Shown here piece after piece: positions 8,501 to 16,800 of a stretch of DNA of 64,000 nt (position 1 is its first letter; each line of letters begins with the position of its first letter). The stretch comes from a virus. A program made the translations under genes and the position numbers. The stretch covers positions 1 to 64,000 of the IMG/VR virus record IMGVR_UViG_3300009034_000018. One strand, written 5' to 3'. Under the pieces are notes generated by a model. It did not search any database. It worked only from the letters and a program-made list of their open reading frames with translations, and was not told the origin of the DNA.

Positions 8501-9508
8501 TTAAAGCCATGTTTTATATGGTCTTCGTCTAACAATTTCATTAACACGTTCTTCTGGTGTCAATTTTCTCAATTCCATGGGAAGGACATATTCATCACAA
8601 ATCTGACACCAGTGCCAACCAGGACCAACTGCATCACACATCGAATGTTCATAACATAATTCCAATCCACATTCTGGACATTCAAAATAAGGTTTTTCCT
8701 CTTTAGATGCTAAATGGATATTTATTAAAGGAATTTGCATATCTTGTTGTAATACACTATCTAATCTTAATTCTGTATCTGTAGATGCTGGATTGCGTTT
8801 TTTCTTTTTCTTCTTCTTTTTTCTCTTTTTAGCATATTTATATAAATCGAAAATATTTCTTCGTGTATTTGCATACGAATGCATTTCAATAATATCGCCC
8901 GTTTCTATTGCTTGAAATGGAACATCGGTATAATATTTATTGGAACTATAAACATAAATATTAAAATTAGAGTTAATAACGACATCATCATATGCATCAT
9001 ATAACCCATTAGCGATATCTCTTAAATCATTTTCTTTCAAGAACCATGTTTCTATATTGTCTTCTTCTAATCTTTTCCAGCCCCAATGCTTCATGGCAAA
9101 TTCTCTTGCATCGCCCTGCCCTTTTGCTATTTCAAAATATTCTGGTTCTATTCCTAGTTCTTCTAAGTTGTCTCCAATTAATTCATATGCATAATAACTA
9201 GTATTCTTAGACATTTCCCAGATTTCATAAATCTGATCGTCTATGTCTTTTATGTCACCTGGCTCTTCTGTATCTAACTTTTTTTCTTCTAATTCTTGCT
9301 TTTTTTCTTCTAATATTTCTAAAACAGTTTTATTTTTCCATTCTTCCCAATCTTCTTCTCCATTTATAATTTGACTTTGAACAACTTCGATGACATATGC
9401 TTCATGATTATAATCTCCAATATCTCCATCTGCAAACATAGCAGTTCCATCATGAATCCAAAATTCCCCTCTCATTTCTGCATATTTACATAAATTAAAG
9501 ATATTCAT
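8501..9508 (-). CDS. charged protein with C-terminal zinc motifs
   Basis: 335 residues. The start MNIFNLCKYAEMRGEFWIHD and an internal segment near residue 213 (RRNIFDLYKYAKKRKKKKKK) are versions of the same (N)IF(N/D)L.KYA peptide, suggesting two units joined end to end. The first unit is acidic and contains FADGDIGDYNHEAYVIEVVQ. A Lys run precedes the second unit. The C-terminal part carries CPECGLELCYEH and HWCQICDEYVLP, a probable two-site zinc binder. No catalytic family is recognised. Confidence 0.7.
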   Translation of the reverse strand: MNIFNLCKYAEMRGEFWIHDGTAMFADGDIGDYNHEAYVIEVVQSQIINGEEDWEEWKNKTVLEILEEKKQELEEKKLDTEEPGDIKDIDDQIYEIWEMSKNTSYYAYELIGDNLEELGIEPEYFEIAKGQGDAREFAMKHWGWKRLEEDNIETWFLKENDLRDIANGLYDAYDDVVINSNFNIYVYSSNKYYTDVPFQAIETGDIIEMHSYANTRRNIFDLYKYAKKRKKKKKKKKRNPASTDTELRLDSVLQQDMQIPLINIHLASKEEKPYFECPECGLELCYEHSMCDAVGPGWHWCQICDEYVLPMELRKLTPEERVNEIVRRRPYKTWL

Positions 9509-9543
9509 ATAAATATAATACTTGAAATGTTGGCAAAACCCCT

Positions 9544-9963
9544 TTATTGCATAACATTCTTTAATTGTGTTATTAAAAGAGCAGCATCTGAAAATAGAGA
9601 TGCGTCATGTAAATAACCAGCAGCTTCTAGTGCAAATGACAATCTCATCAATTTGTCTAAATCATTTTGTGATATGTTATTTAAAACAGATTCCATTTCT
9701 GGCGAAATTCGTCTTTGCCCGACAAAAGGTTCGTGTGCTTTCTTTTTAACTTTTTTTTCCATTTCTATAAGGTGATCATAATATTTAGGATCTTCCGACA
9801 AATGATCCATAGCTATCTCTTCAGCAATTTCTTCATCGTTAGTATGTTCTGATTCAATTTTAACTCCTTTTTGCAATTGATTTTGGTCAAAGTCTTTAGG
9901 ATATTTTTTATCTGCCAGTCCACCTATAAGTCTATTATATTTTTTTGATTTGATTACTTTCAT
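9544..9963 (-). CDS. unrecognised 139-residue protein with shared MKVIKSKK leader
   Basis: The N-terminus MKVIKSKKYN matches the leader of four other proteins in the window. The middle is acidic and helical. The C-terminal 45 residues (LDKLMRLSFALEAAGYLHDA, then SLFSDAALLI) form an amphipathic helical repeat that is also seen in looser form in the 200-residue protein at 28 kb. Likely a virion-associated or scaffold-bound protein, by analogy only. Confidence 0.7.
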   Translation of the reverse strand: MKVIKSKKYNRLIGGLADKKYPKDFDQNQLQKGVKIESEHTNDEEIAEEIAMDHLSEDPKYYDHLIEMEKKVKKKAHEPFVGQRRISPEMESVLNNISQNDLDKLMRLSFALEAAGYLHDASLFSDAALLITQLKNVMQ

Positions 9964-10020
9964 ATTATTATTCCTTATGAATAATAATACTTAGAATTTT
10001 TAAAATATCCTTGAAATCTT

Positions 10021-10527
10021 TTATTTCAAAAGCTCTGCCCCTTTTGATGCAATATAATCCAGACAATGATAGTATTTTATACTAAAAATAAATCCCAATT
10101 TTTCTAATTTTTGTATAATTTCTCTGGCCCTGGTTTGTGTTCCAGTCCATTTATTATGCACTGAGGAAATTTTTAATTCTACAGAGTTTTTTTGCCATGC
10201 TCTTAATATATCTCCATCTATTAAGAGTTTTAACCATTTTCTTTCAGTCTCATCAAGTTCTTCAAATCTTTTAAGTGCTTCCTTTTCCGCATCAGTGATT
10301 GCTTGAACCATAAGCCCTAGATCAATTAATTTTTGACATTCTTCACAAACTTTAATCGGAGTTGATATATAATTTTCAGATCGAGTATCTGATATCGCCC
10401 CACAATGGTCACAATAAAAATGCATAGCAGAACCAGCCGGTAAAACAGAATCATCGATTATTGAATTTTTGGAAAAGATTCTTTTCATAAACCATCTTAT
10501 AAACAAATGAAGCTTCTCGTCAGACAT
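10021..10527 (-). CDS. zinc-ribbon protein with possible winged-helix region
   Basis: 168 residues from ATG 10527 after a perfect GAAGGAG site. Residues 38-63 hold a zinc ribbon, CDHCGAIS and CEECQKL. The second half (about 95-165) is helix-rich with TQTRAREIIQKLEKLGFIFS, which could be a winged-helix DNA-binding element. Together this resembles a small phage transcription regulator, but no named family is recognised. Confidence 0.65.
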   Translation of the reverse strand: MSDEKLHLFIRWFMKRIFSKNSIIDDSVLPAGSAMHFYCDHCGAISDTRSENYISTPIKVCEECQKLIDLGLMVQAITDAEKEALKRFEELDETERKWLKLLIDGDILRAWQKNSVELKISSVHNKWTGTQTRAREIIQKLEKLGFIFSIKYYHCLDYIASKGAELLK

Positions 10528-10556
10528 GATTTTATCTCCTTCTTAAATAGTTCATT

Positions 10557-10590
10557 ACATTATAGACAAAGTATAGACAAAGTATAATGT
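10557..10590 (-). promoter_or_regulatory. promoter region with tandem 11-bp repeat
   Basis: Two adjacent copies of TATAGACAAAG are flanked by an eight-base inverted repeat (ACATTATA 10557-10564, TATAATGT 10583-10590). On the minus strand the motif CTATAATG (10558-10565), recurrent upstream of other genes here, is placed to drive the zinc-ribbon gene starting at 10527. A tandem repeat over a -10 box suggests an operator. Confidence 0.4.
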
Positions 10591-10594
10591 TTTT

Positions 10595-10975
10595 TTATTC
10601 TGCTAAAATTATAGCTGCTATTGTGTCATAAAAACCGAGAGAAGGTTCATGCTCCATAACAACCCATTCGTCTTTTCCTTTTAGATTATATTCATCATCT
10701 CTTAGTTCATTAAACAATTTATTTAATATTAAATCTGCATCTTCTTCGCTTCTAAAATATAGAGTAAAATTATCTCCAGCAACAGAACATTTTCCTTTCT
10801 CCCTTATTGGGAAGAAAACACTACTACATCGTTCTGCAGAATGAAATTTTGAATATCTAAAACTACGAATTTTCCCAAATTTATCTTGGCTTAGAAAAAA
10901 GTTTATAAATTGTTTTACTGAAAGATTTGTTTTTTGATTTATCGTAATTCCGCCACCATAACTTACATAACTCAT
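10595..10975 (-). CDS. unrecognised protein, tandem paralogue A
   Basis: 126 residues. It is clearly related along its length to the product of the next gene upstream; both contain YGGG near the start, GDNFTLYF, ADLILNKL and HEPSLGFYD. The start overlaps that gene's stop by four bases, so the pair is translationally coupled. The conserved alpha/beta pattern suggests a small single-domain protein. Family and function are unknown. Confidence 0.75.
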   Translation of the reverse strand: MSYVSYGGGITINQKTNLSVKQFINFFLSQDKFGKIRSFRYSKFHSAERCSSVFFPIREKGKCSVAGDNFTLYFRSEEDADLILNKLFNELRDDEYNLKGKDEWVVMEHEPSLGFYDTIAAIILAE

Positions 10976-11373
10976 TTTTGTTTTTCCTTATTTTTTTTCT
11001 TTTCTTCTTGTTTGAATAATATCATAACAGACATTAAATCATAAAAACCAAGAGAGGGTTCATGATCCATAGTTACCCAATTCTCTTTTCCTCCATCTAG
11101 ATTATATGTTTTCTTTAGTTTGTTAAGTAATTTATTTAATATTAAATCAGCGGATTCTTGATTGTCAAAATATAAAGTAAAATTATCTCCTGTGCAAAAA
11201 GAATTTCCTTTTTCTCTATCCGGGAAAAAAATTACACCATATCTTTCTGGATAGATAAATTTTGTATATATGAATTCACTAATTTTTCCGAATTCGCCTT
11301 GATTTTTAAATAAATTGATAAATTCTTTTACAGTAAGATCTTCGCTTATCGTTTTTCCACCACCATAACTCAT
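10972..11373 (-). CDS. unrecognised protein, tandem paralogue B
   Basis: 133 residues from ATG 11373 after AAGGAG. It shares the blocks FGKIS/FGKIR, REKG, GDNFTLYF, LILNKL and HEPSLGFYD with the downstream paralogue and adds a Lys-rich tail. The two arose by tandem duplication, and clear divergence indicates the duplication is not recent. Confidence 0.75.
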   Translation of the reverse strand: MSYGGGKTISEDLTVKEFINLFKNQGEFGKISEFIYTKFIYPERYGVIFFPDREKGNSFCTGDNFTLYFDNQESADLILNKLLNKLKKTYNLDGGKENWVTMDHEPSLGFYDLMSVMILFKQEEKKKNKEKQK

Positions 11374-11384
11374 TTTATTTCTCC

Positions 11385-11765
11385 TTAATTTCTTCTAGGG
11401 ATTATACCTTTGTAATCTTTACCACAAATTCTGAACTGTATGAAAATCTGATCTTTTGGACGAAAATATTGTTCGGTTGTGGTCTTTATCTTAACAACAC
11501 AGGTATCTTCAATATTTCCAAAATATTTACCGGTAAAAAATCTTCTTGGTTTTTCCTGTTTTTTCGGTAATTGTTGTTTGGTTGGTTTGCTTGTAGGTTG
11601 TGTCGTTGTCTGCTTGAGCTTTGCGATATGATTTCGTAATAGTTTATTGTGTGCACGAAGTTCTTGATTTTCTGCTCGGAGTTCGCGATTTTCTCTTTTA
11701 AGTATCTCTGTTAGTTTTGTTTGCCCCGATATTGCAAGACAAATAGTAAGAATTATTTTCAACAT
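11385..11765 (-). CDS. probable secreted or anchored coiled-coil protein
   Basis: 126 residues after an AGAAGGAG site. MLKIILTICLAISG is a short hydrophobic signal-like start. A leucine-zipper-like coiled coil follows (LKRENRELRAENQELRAHNK), then a Thr/Pro/Lys linker, and a small C-terminal domain with one GxxYxG-like strand pattern. The arrangement (membrane start, coiled coil, Pro-rich linker) resembles spanin-type or periplasmic spacer proteins, but this is only an analogy. Confidence 0.6.
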   Translation of the reverse strand: MLKIILTICLAISGQTKLTEILKRENRELRAENQELRAHNKLLRNHIAKLKQTTTQPTSKPTKQQLPKKQEKPRRFFTGKYFGNIEDTCVVKIKTTTEQYFRPKDQIFIQFRICGKDYKGIIPRRN

Positions 11766-11801
11766 TTTGATCTCCTTCTACAATAATAAACCATATTTCT
11801 A

Positions 11802-12017
11802 TTATAGACTTCTTGATGCTGCTTTTGGGATGGATTGTTGTAAATTCTGCAATTCTTGTTTCATTTGTTCAATATATGGAATAATATTTTCTGGTGTTCT
11901 AAAATAAACAGCAATTTTTTCTAAATCTCCCCAATAATCAACAAATTTGTATTGAGATTTTAATTTATAATCGATTTGTTCTAATGTTGGTGGCTGGGTT
12001 TGTGATTGTGTTTGCAA
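11802..12017 (-). CDS. small Gln-rich protein with uncertain start
   Basis: At least 71 residues. The frame is open further upstream but has no ATG; TTG 12017 is the only near start and has no clear ribosome site. An ATG at about 12067 opens a 12-codon frame that runs into this one with a different phase, so a +1 shift or sequencing indel may have split the gene. The C-terminal half (VDYWGDLEKIAVYFRTPENI) looks like real protein. Function unknown. Confidence 0.45.
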   Translation of the reverse strand: MQTQSQTQPPTLEQIDYKLKSQYKFVDYWGDLEKIAVYFRTPENIIPYIEQMKQELQNLQQSIPKAASRSL

Positions 12018-12085
12018 TTGTAATCTTTCTCTTATTTCTGGTCTTTGTTGTTTTCTAATTTATTCATTATAACTTAATCGAAATA

Positions 12086-12241
12086 ATTTGTATATACAAA
12101 TATCTTTTATTTATTTTAATCGATAAAACTAAAAAATGCATTCACATTTATATATTATAGACGATATGCGTTTGATGTGAATTAGATATCATTTATATTT
12201 TTGCTCTTATATATACATTCTTATAAATTGTATATACAAAT
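12086..12241. repeat. pair of TTGTATATACAA palindromes
   Basis: A 16-base perfect palindrome ATTTGTATATACAAAT (12086-12101) and a second copy of its 12-base core TTGTATATACAA (12228-12239) lie 142 bases apart in the largest non-coding gap of the window (12018-12335), on either side of a promoter-like site. They could bind a dimeric regulator or be part of a replication or packaging site. Confidence 0.5.
12154..12181 (-). promoter_or_regulatory. sigma70-like promoter in the gap after the capsid gene
   Basis: On the minus strand TTCACA (12176-12181), a 16-base spacer and TATAAT (12154-12159) give a near-consensus promoter pointing to the genes from 12017 downward. It lies just past the capsid-gene terminator and between two palindromes. 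Confidence 0.5.
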
Positions 12242-12270
12242 ATGAAAAATATATATACTATGCTACTTCT

Positions 12271-12307
12271 TATAAATAAAAAATGCGAGAAACTTGTCCT
12301 CGCATTT
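12271..12307 (-). terminator. rho-independent terminator after the major capsid gene
   Basis: A perfect nine-base-pair stem (AAATGCGAG / CTCGCATTT, 12281-12289 with 12299-12307), a nine-base loop and a downstream TTTTTTATTTAT on the minus strand. It lies 29 bases past the capsid stop codon and is well placed to end the late head-gene transcript. Confidence 0.85.
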
Positions 12308-12335
12308 CTTATTTAACTTACTATGTTATATCGAC

Positions 12336-13208
12336 TTAGGATGCAGTTGTTATTTCGATCAGGCTGATTGCATAGTCGTTAAGAACGACGATGCCCACTT
12401 CTTCGTAGATTACCCAGCCGAGACGAAGTTTCTTTGGATCATCAGCAGGCAAAACCGTAATATCCTGACGGATTGGGAACGCGCCCACGGTATCAGGCGA
12501 AGCTACTAACAACACAACATCTGTATCCATACGACTTGAAACGTGTAAATCAGCGGTCCACAAGTGACCATACAGACCGGTTGTTATGATTTCTCTTTGA
12601 GTTGCCTCATCATAGAAATCTTTTCCGAAAATACGGATAGCAGCGAATTGTGTTGCATGCATAACTAGTTTTGTGCAAACCAGATCATGCGACTCAATCA
12701 GCCTGAAGCCAGTGTTCAGAGAGTTAACAGTCAATGCACCAACATTAACAACAACTTGTGTGCCAAGCGTTGTTGCAGCAGCAGTAAGTGCGTTGAAAAT
12801 ATTTGTATCTTCTTCCTTCTGAATCGCCTCTTTTGCCTTGATCTGTGCACGGTCAACTATATAGAATCGACGTGCTTTGATTTCAGACAATCTCACCGTT
12901 GGGTGAGCAGCAATTTCGAAGGTAGGAACAAGCACTTCTTCACCCTCTTGAATTTGATCAGGGACAGCACCACGGCGAGAGATAACGTGAGCAATTGCAG
13001 CCACGTCACGTTCATATCTAGCCAATGCGCCCTGTGGCAGTTCATCAACCATCAGAAGTTTACGACCAACAGCCTGGTATTCCAAGGAACGACGAATAGG
13101 TTCAACCATTGCCTGCGCCAAAGCCACACGCCCTTCATCGGTATTTAATGCAGCTTCAATAACAGCTAGTTTTTCTTGGTCTGTTAGACCGTTTTTCTGA
13201 ATAGCCAT
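12336..13208 (-). CDS. major capsid protein, HK97-type fold
   Basis: 290 residues from ATG 13208 after AGGAG. The sequence has the pattern of HK97-fold capsid proteins: a helical N-terminal arm (residues 1-55), an E-loop/P-domain region (GEEVLVPTFEIAAHPTVRLS), a long spine-helix region with KAKEAIQKEEDTNIFNAL, and an A-domain ending in LRLGWVIYEEVGIVVLNDYA. Codon choice is less AT-biased than in neighbours, as expected for a highly expressed gene. It sits directly after a decoration-like gene and the protease gene, the usual head order, and has its own terminator. The call rests on pattern and context. Confidence 0.75.
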   Translation of the reverse strand: MAIQKNGLTDQEKLAVIEAALNTDEGRVALAQAMVEPIRRSLEYQAVGRKLLMVDELPQGALARYERDVAAIAHVISRRGAVPDQIQEGEEVLVPTFEIAAHPTVRLSEIKARRFYIVDRAQIKAKEAIQKEEDTNIFNALTAAATTLGTQVVVNVGALTVNSLNTGFRLIESHDLVCTKLVMHATQFAAIRIFGKDFYDEATQREIITTGLYGHLWTADLHVSSRMDTDVVLLVASPDTVGAFPIRQDITVLPADDPKKLRLGWVIYEEVGIVVLNDYAISLIEITTAS

Positions 13209-13288
13209 AATTTAAATTCTCCTATTTCTATTTTTAGGTATTCTTTTACAAAAACCCTAAAACGATAGATAAATTTCCTAATTAGTTC

Positions 13289-13837
13289 TTAGTGTCCGTC
13301 TCTCATAATAAATTGAAGATATGTGCCAAGACTCATATGGCCTAACACAGCAGTGCCAGGAACACCACTCGGAAACGCTCCTGCTGCTCCCAAAGCTATC
13401 CCGACAACACCTGCTGCAGAGGCAACATTTGTCGTATTGCCATTAGCATCAGCATATATTGGCTGACCTGCAGCGAATGTAACACCAGCGTTTAATTGAT
13501 CAGTAGCGAATCGTCCGCCACCATGATAAACGGTGATCTTACCAGAAGCCAGTGTTTCATTAAAATAATCCGTAACACGGTTCTGTGTAGAGCGCTGTCT
13601 AGCATTGTTGCTAACGCCAACGTTGGCAGCATATGGAGTACCAGCAGTTGTATCCGACATTGTATCACCAGCAATACCTATAACTTCATGTACGCCATTT
13701 GCTCTTTCTGCATACACATTGCCGGAAACTGTTTGCAACGATACCCATTCACCTTCTATAATGGCATCAGCGGCTGTCCAGTCAGGATCTACTTCAAACA
13801 TATCTGCACATACATGCAGTATTTCAATAAGAGCCAT
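13289..13837 (-). CDS. capsid decoration/stabilisation-like protein
   Basis: 182 residues after a GGAG site. It is beta-rich, Ala/Gly-rich and low in charge: EGEWVSLQTVSGNVYAERA, GITVYHGGG-like strands and AGVVGIALGAAGAFPSGVPG. This matches small capsid-surface or minor head proteins that are often encoded between the protease and the capsid gene. The last residues (YLQFIMRDGH) end 81 bases upstream of the capsid start. Family not certain. Confidence 0.6.
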   Translation of the reverse strand: MALIEILHVCADMFEVDPDWTAADAIIEGEWVSLQTVSGNVYAERANGVHEVIGIAGDTMSDTTAGTPYAANVGVSNNARQRSTQNRVTDYFNETLASGKITVYHGGGRFATDQLNAGVTFAAGQPIYADANGNTTNVASAAGVVGIALGAAGAFPSGVPGTAVLGHMSLGTYLQFIMRDGH

Positions 13838-13856
13838 TTTATTTCTCCATTAAAAT

Positions 13857-16800
13857 TTACCTACCAAACTCCCTACGGAGTTGTATATCATTATCCTTTT
13901 GAGCCATTTGATTTTTACGGTCTAAGCTAAACATCGCTGTCAATTTATCGACCAACTCTTGCTGAGGGTCGTTTTGCACAGGCTGATTGCTTGCCTCTGA
14001 TATAATCACGGATTGCTCTACTCCGTCAGGTGAATCTTTGAGTCCTTTATCACTTTCAAATATATTACTTTCAATATCTTTTAATTGTTCAGTTTTATAA
14101 GATTCTAATTCTGCAATTTTATTAGACAACTCATCAACAGTTATCTTGCCAGCTTCAAGCATTCTTCCGGCAAGTCGAGTTGCTTCTTTCTTTTGTTCTT
14201 CTGATCCTGCATGTATTCCGCCAAGAATATTACCCGTCATTTCATCATCTTTTTCTGGTTTTAATTTTTCATTGTCTTTTTCTCCGCTAATTCTATCATC
14301 TTTTGTTGGAATATTAGGGGTATCTTTTTCATCTGGTTTATCACCGATAGATTCTTTTTCATTTCCAACGAATGCTTCGTCAGCAGGAACTTTTTGGTCT
14401 TTAGCTGGTTTTGCGGCAGGAACTTCACCTATAGAAGCTTTTTCATCTCCTATAAAACTATCACCGGAATATGGTTTAATATCTTCTGCATCTTGGTCGA
14501 ATCGTCTTTTTACTTTTGTTTGGGCTTCTAAAATTGCATCTGCTAATATTCCTATTCTTGCTTTTGTAGAAGCTGCTCTTGACGATCCTTGTCCTAATTC
14601 GCCACCAGTTGCAGTATCATCTAATTCTGGTTTGAATTCTGGTTCTTCTTTTTCTCCTCCCATTCTTGCATCTGATGCAGGTGCATTTGCTTTTTCTGCA
14701 GTTGGCGGTTCTTCATGCCCCATTTTGGCTGCATCGCCTTTTGATGGTGCACTTGGTTTGTCTGCACTGAATGGATCTTCATCGCCGATACTATCGCCTT
14801 TACTATATTGGAAAGGAACAACGTCTTGAGCGGGTTGTATTTTAATAGTATCAGCTTCTTTATTAATTAAGCCGGAAAGCTTAGAAAAATCTAGATGCGT
14901 AACTTCACCTGTCTTGCCGACATAACTGGCTTTCATGATTGATGCTTCTTTTTCTGAATATGCCATTGTTTGTGTTTCCTTATCTGTTTCGCTTTCGTCA
15001 CCTTCTTTTTCTACTGGTTCATCTGTTTCTTCTGGATTCATAACTCCAGGATTATCATTTTCTTCACTATTCGCTTCTTTCTTAGATTTTCCTTCTTCTT
15101 CTGCACATTTTCTTTCGCATTCTTCTTTACATTTTTCAACTTCTGTTTTTTCTTTATCTTTTCCATCTTCTTCAACTTCGACATTTACTTCAACTTCTCC
15201 ACCTTCTTCGGCTTTAACTTCGCCGCCCTCTTCGGGCTTAACTTCTCCACCTTCTTCCGCAGACAATGGAGCAGAAACACATTCTTTTGTTTCTTCTTCA
15301 ACATCAACAACTTCATCAACTGGTTCTTCTGGAACAACTTCTTCACCGACTTCTTCTACTTCATCAACTACTGGTTCTTCATCAACTACTGGTTCTTCAT
15401 CAACTACTGGTTCTTCATCAACTGGGACTTCCCCTAATTCTTCTGCTACTTCTTCTTCTTTGCCAAGAGCTTTAACCAAGTTTGCTAAAGCTTCTGCAAC
15501 TTCATCGCCACCGATTCCAACAACTTCGTCTTCTGGTTCCATTGGTTCTTCCACATCTTCTTCCACATCTTCTTCTACAAATTCGTCACCGAATGGATCT
15601 TCTTCTAAATCAGTTACAAGTCCATCGCCCATTTCATCTTCCATAAATGCACTTTCAACTTCTTCTACAAGCTGTTGTGCAAATATGTCGTTGAAAGAAG
15701 CATATTTAGATTTTAAAGATTCACAAACAGTAGTTGCTTCCTTCAAATCTAAGCCCATTCTCACATAGTCTTCAAGACATTCAGTAGATGCTTCTTTATC
15801 TTTCCATACATCTGCAACTTTAACTGCAAGACCATTCGAATAAATACCAGCTTTCTTTAATGATTTGCAAATACATTCAGCAAGTGGACTTCCTTCACAT
15901 GGACCACTTAATGCGATGGCTTCTTCTCCATAGCGACGAGACAATCTTTCCAAACAGCTTTCCATTGGGAAATTATTATCAAGGTTAACAGCAGTTTTAA
16001 TTTGGTCTAATATTCTTTCTTTCTTTTCAGCAGAAGCTGTTTTCATCGGCTTCAGTAAACCAGCTTGTTTCATAGAAAGAATTAACTCTCCTTTTTCTTT
16101 CATGCCCATAGCATCGAAATTTTCTTCATCAACATTCATTTCTTTTAGTGCTGCAACAAATTTCTTATGGGATTCTTTACACTCTGGACACTCCTTATTT
16201 ACTTCTGGAATCCATGTCCACTGTGCATAAACTTTTTTAGGATCTCGTCTCCTAAAGGCATATTCAATTGTATAAACATTGCCTGTATCTAGACACAAGT
16301 AGTTATTATCATCTAGTTTTATTGTATTTGTGGAACCAGTTAAGGGGCTAATTGAGCCAAGCTGGACTTTCGCTTCTTTGATAACATTAAGCATTTCTGG
16401 CTTAATAAGTGTCACTGCAGCAAATTTAACTGGTCCAGATATATTTTCTTGTGCTGCTTCCTTAATTTGACGGTCATTTTTTGTACTAGCTGCAGCAGGC
16501 ATAGGAACCGTGCCAGCAGTACCAGCTTCAGGAACCTCTGGCATTTCAAATCCTTCCCCACCTTCACCTAGTTCTTCTTGACCAGCAGGTTGTCCATCGT
16601 TTATATTGCTTTCGAGCGTACCTGGCCAATTTGGAACTTCAACCAATACCTTATAGTTCCAATCAGCAGTACAGTTATTACAATGTCCATTTCCTTTAAT
16701 AACGTCAACATCTTCGCTACCACAAACTGGGCATGCTCCCCCAGGTGGTTTAGGCTGGAGATCGCCTTCATCTTCGAATTCTCCTGCAAGATCTGATTGT

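Noticed and set aside
13222-13260. TTTTAGG/CCTAAAA inverted repeat before the capsid gene
   Set aside because: AT-rich seven-pair stem without a T-tract; too weak to call a terminator or operator.
15330-15430. Tandem 27-base DNA repeats
   Set aside because: They encode the EEPVVD protein repeats of the acidic scaffold-like region; no separate DNA element is needed.
14146-15768. Long plus-strand ORFs opposite the giant protease-scaffold gene
   Set aside because: Ser/Thr/Phe-rich low-complexity translations of the reverse complement of Glu/Asp-rich codons; no ribosome sites or plausible folds.
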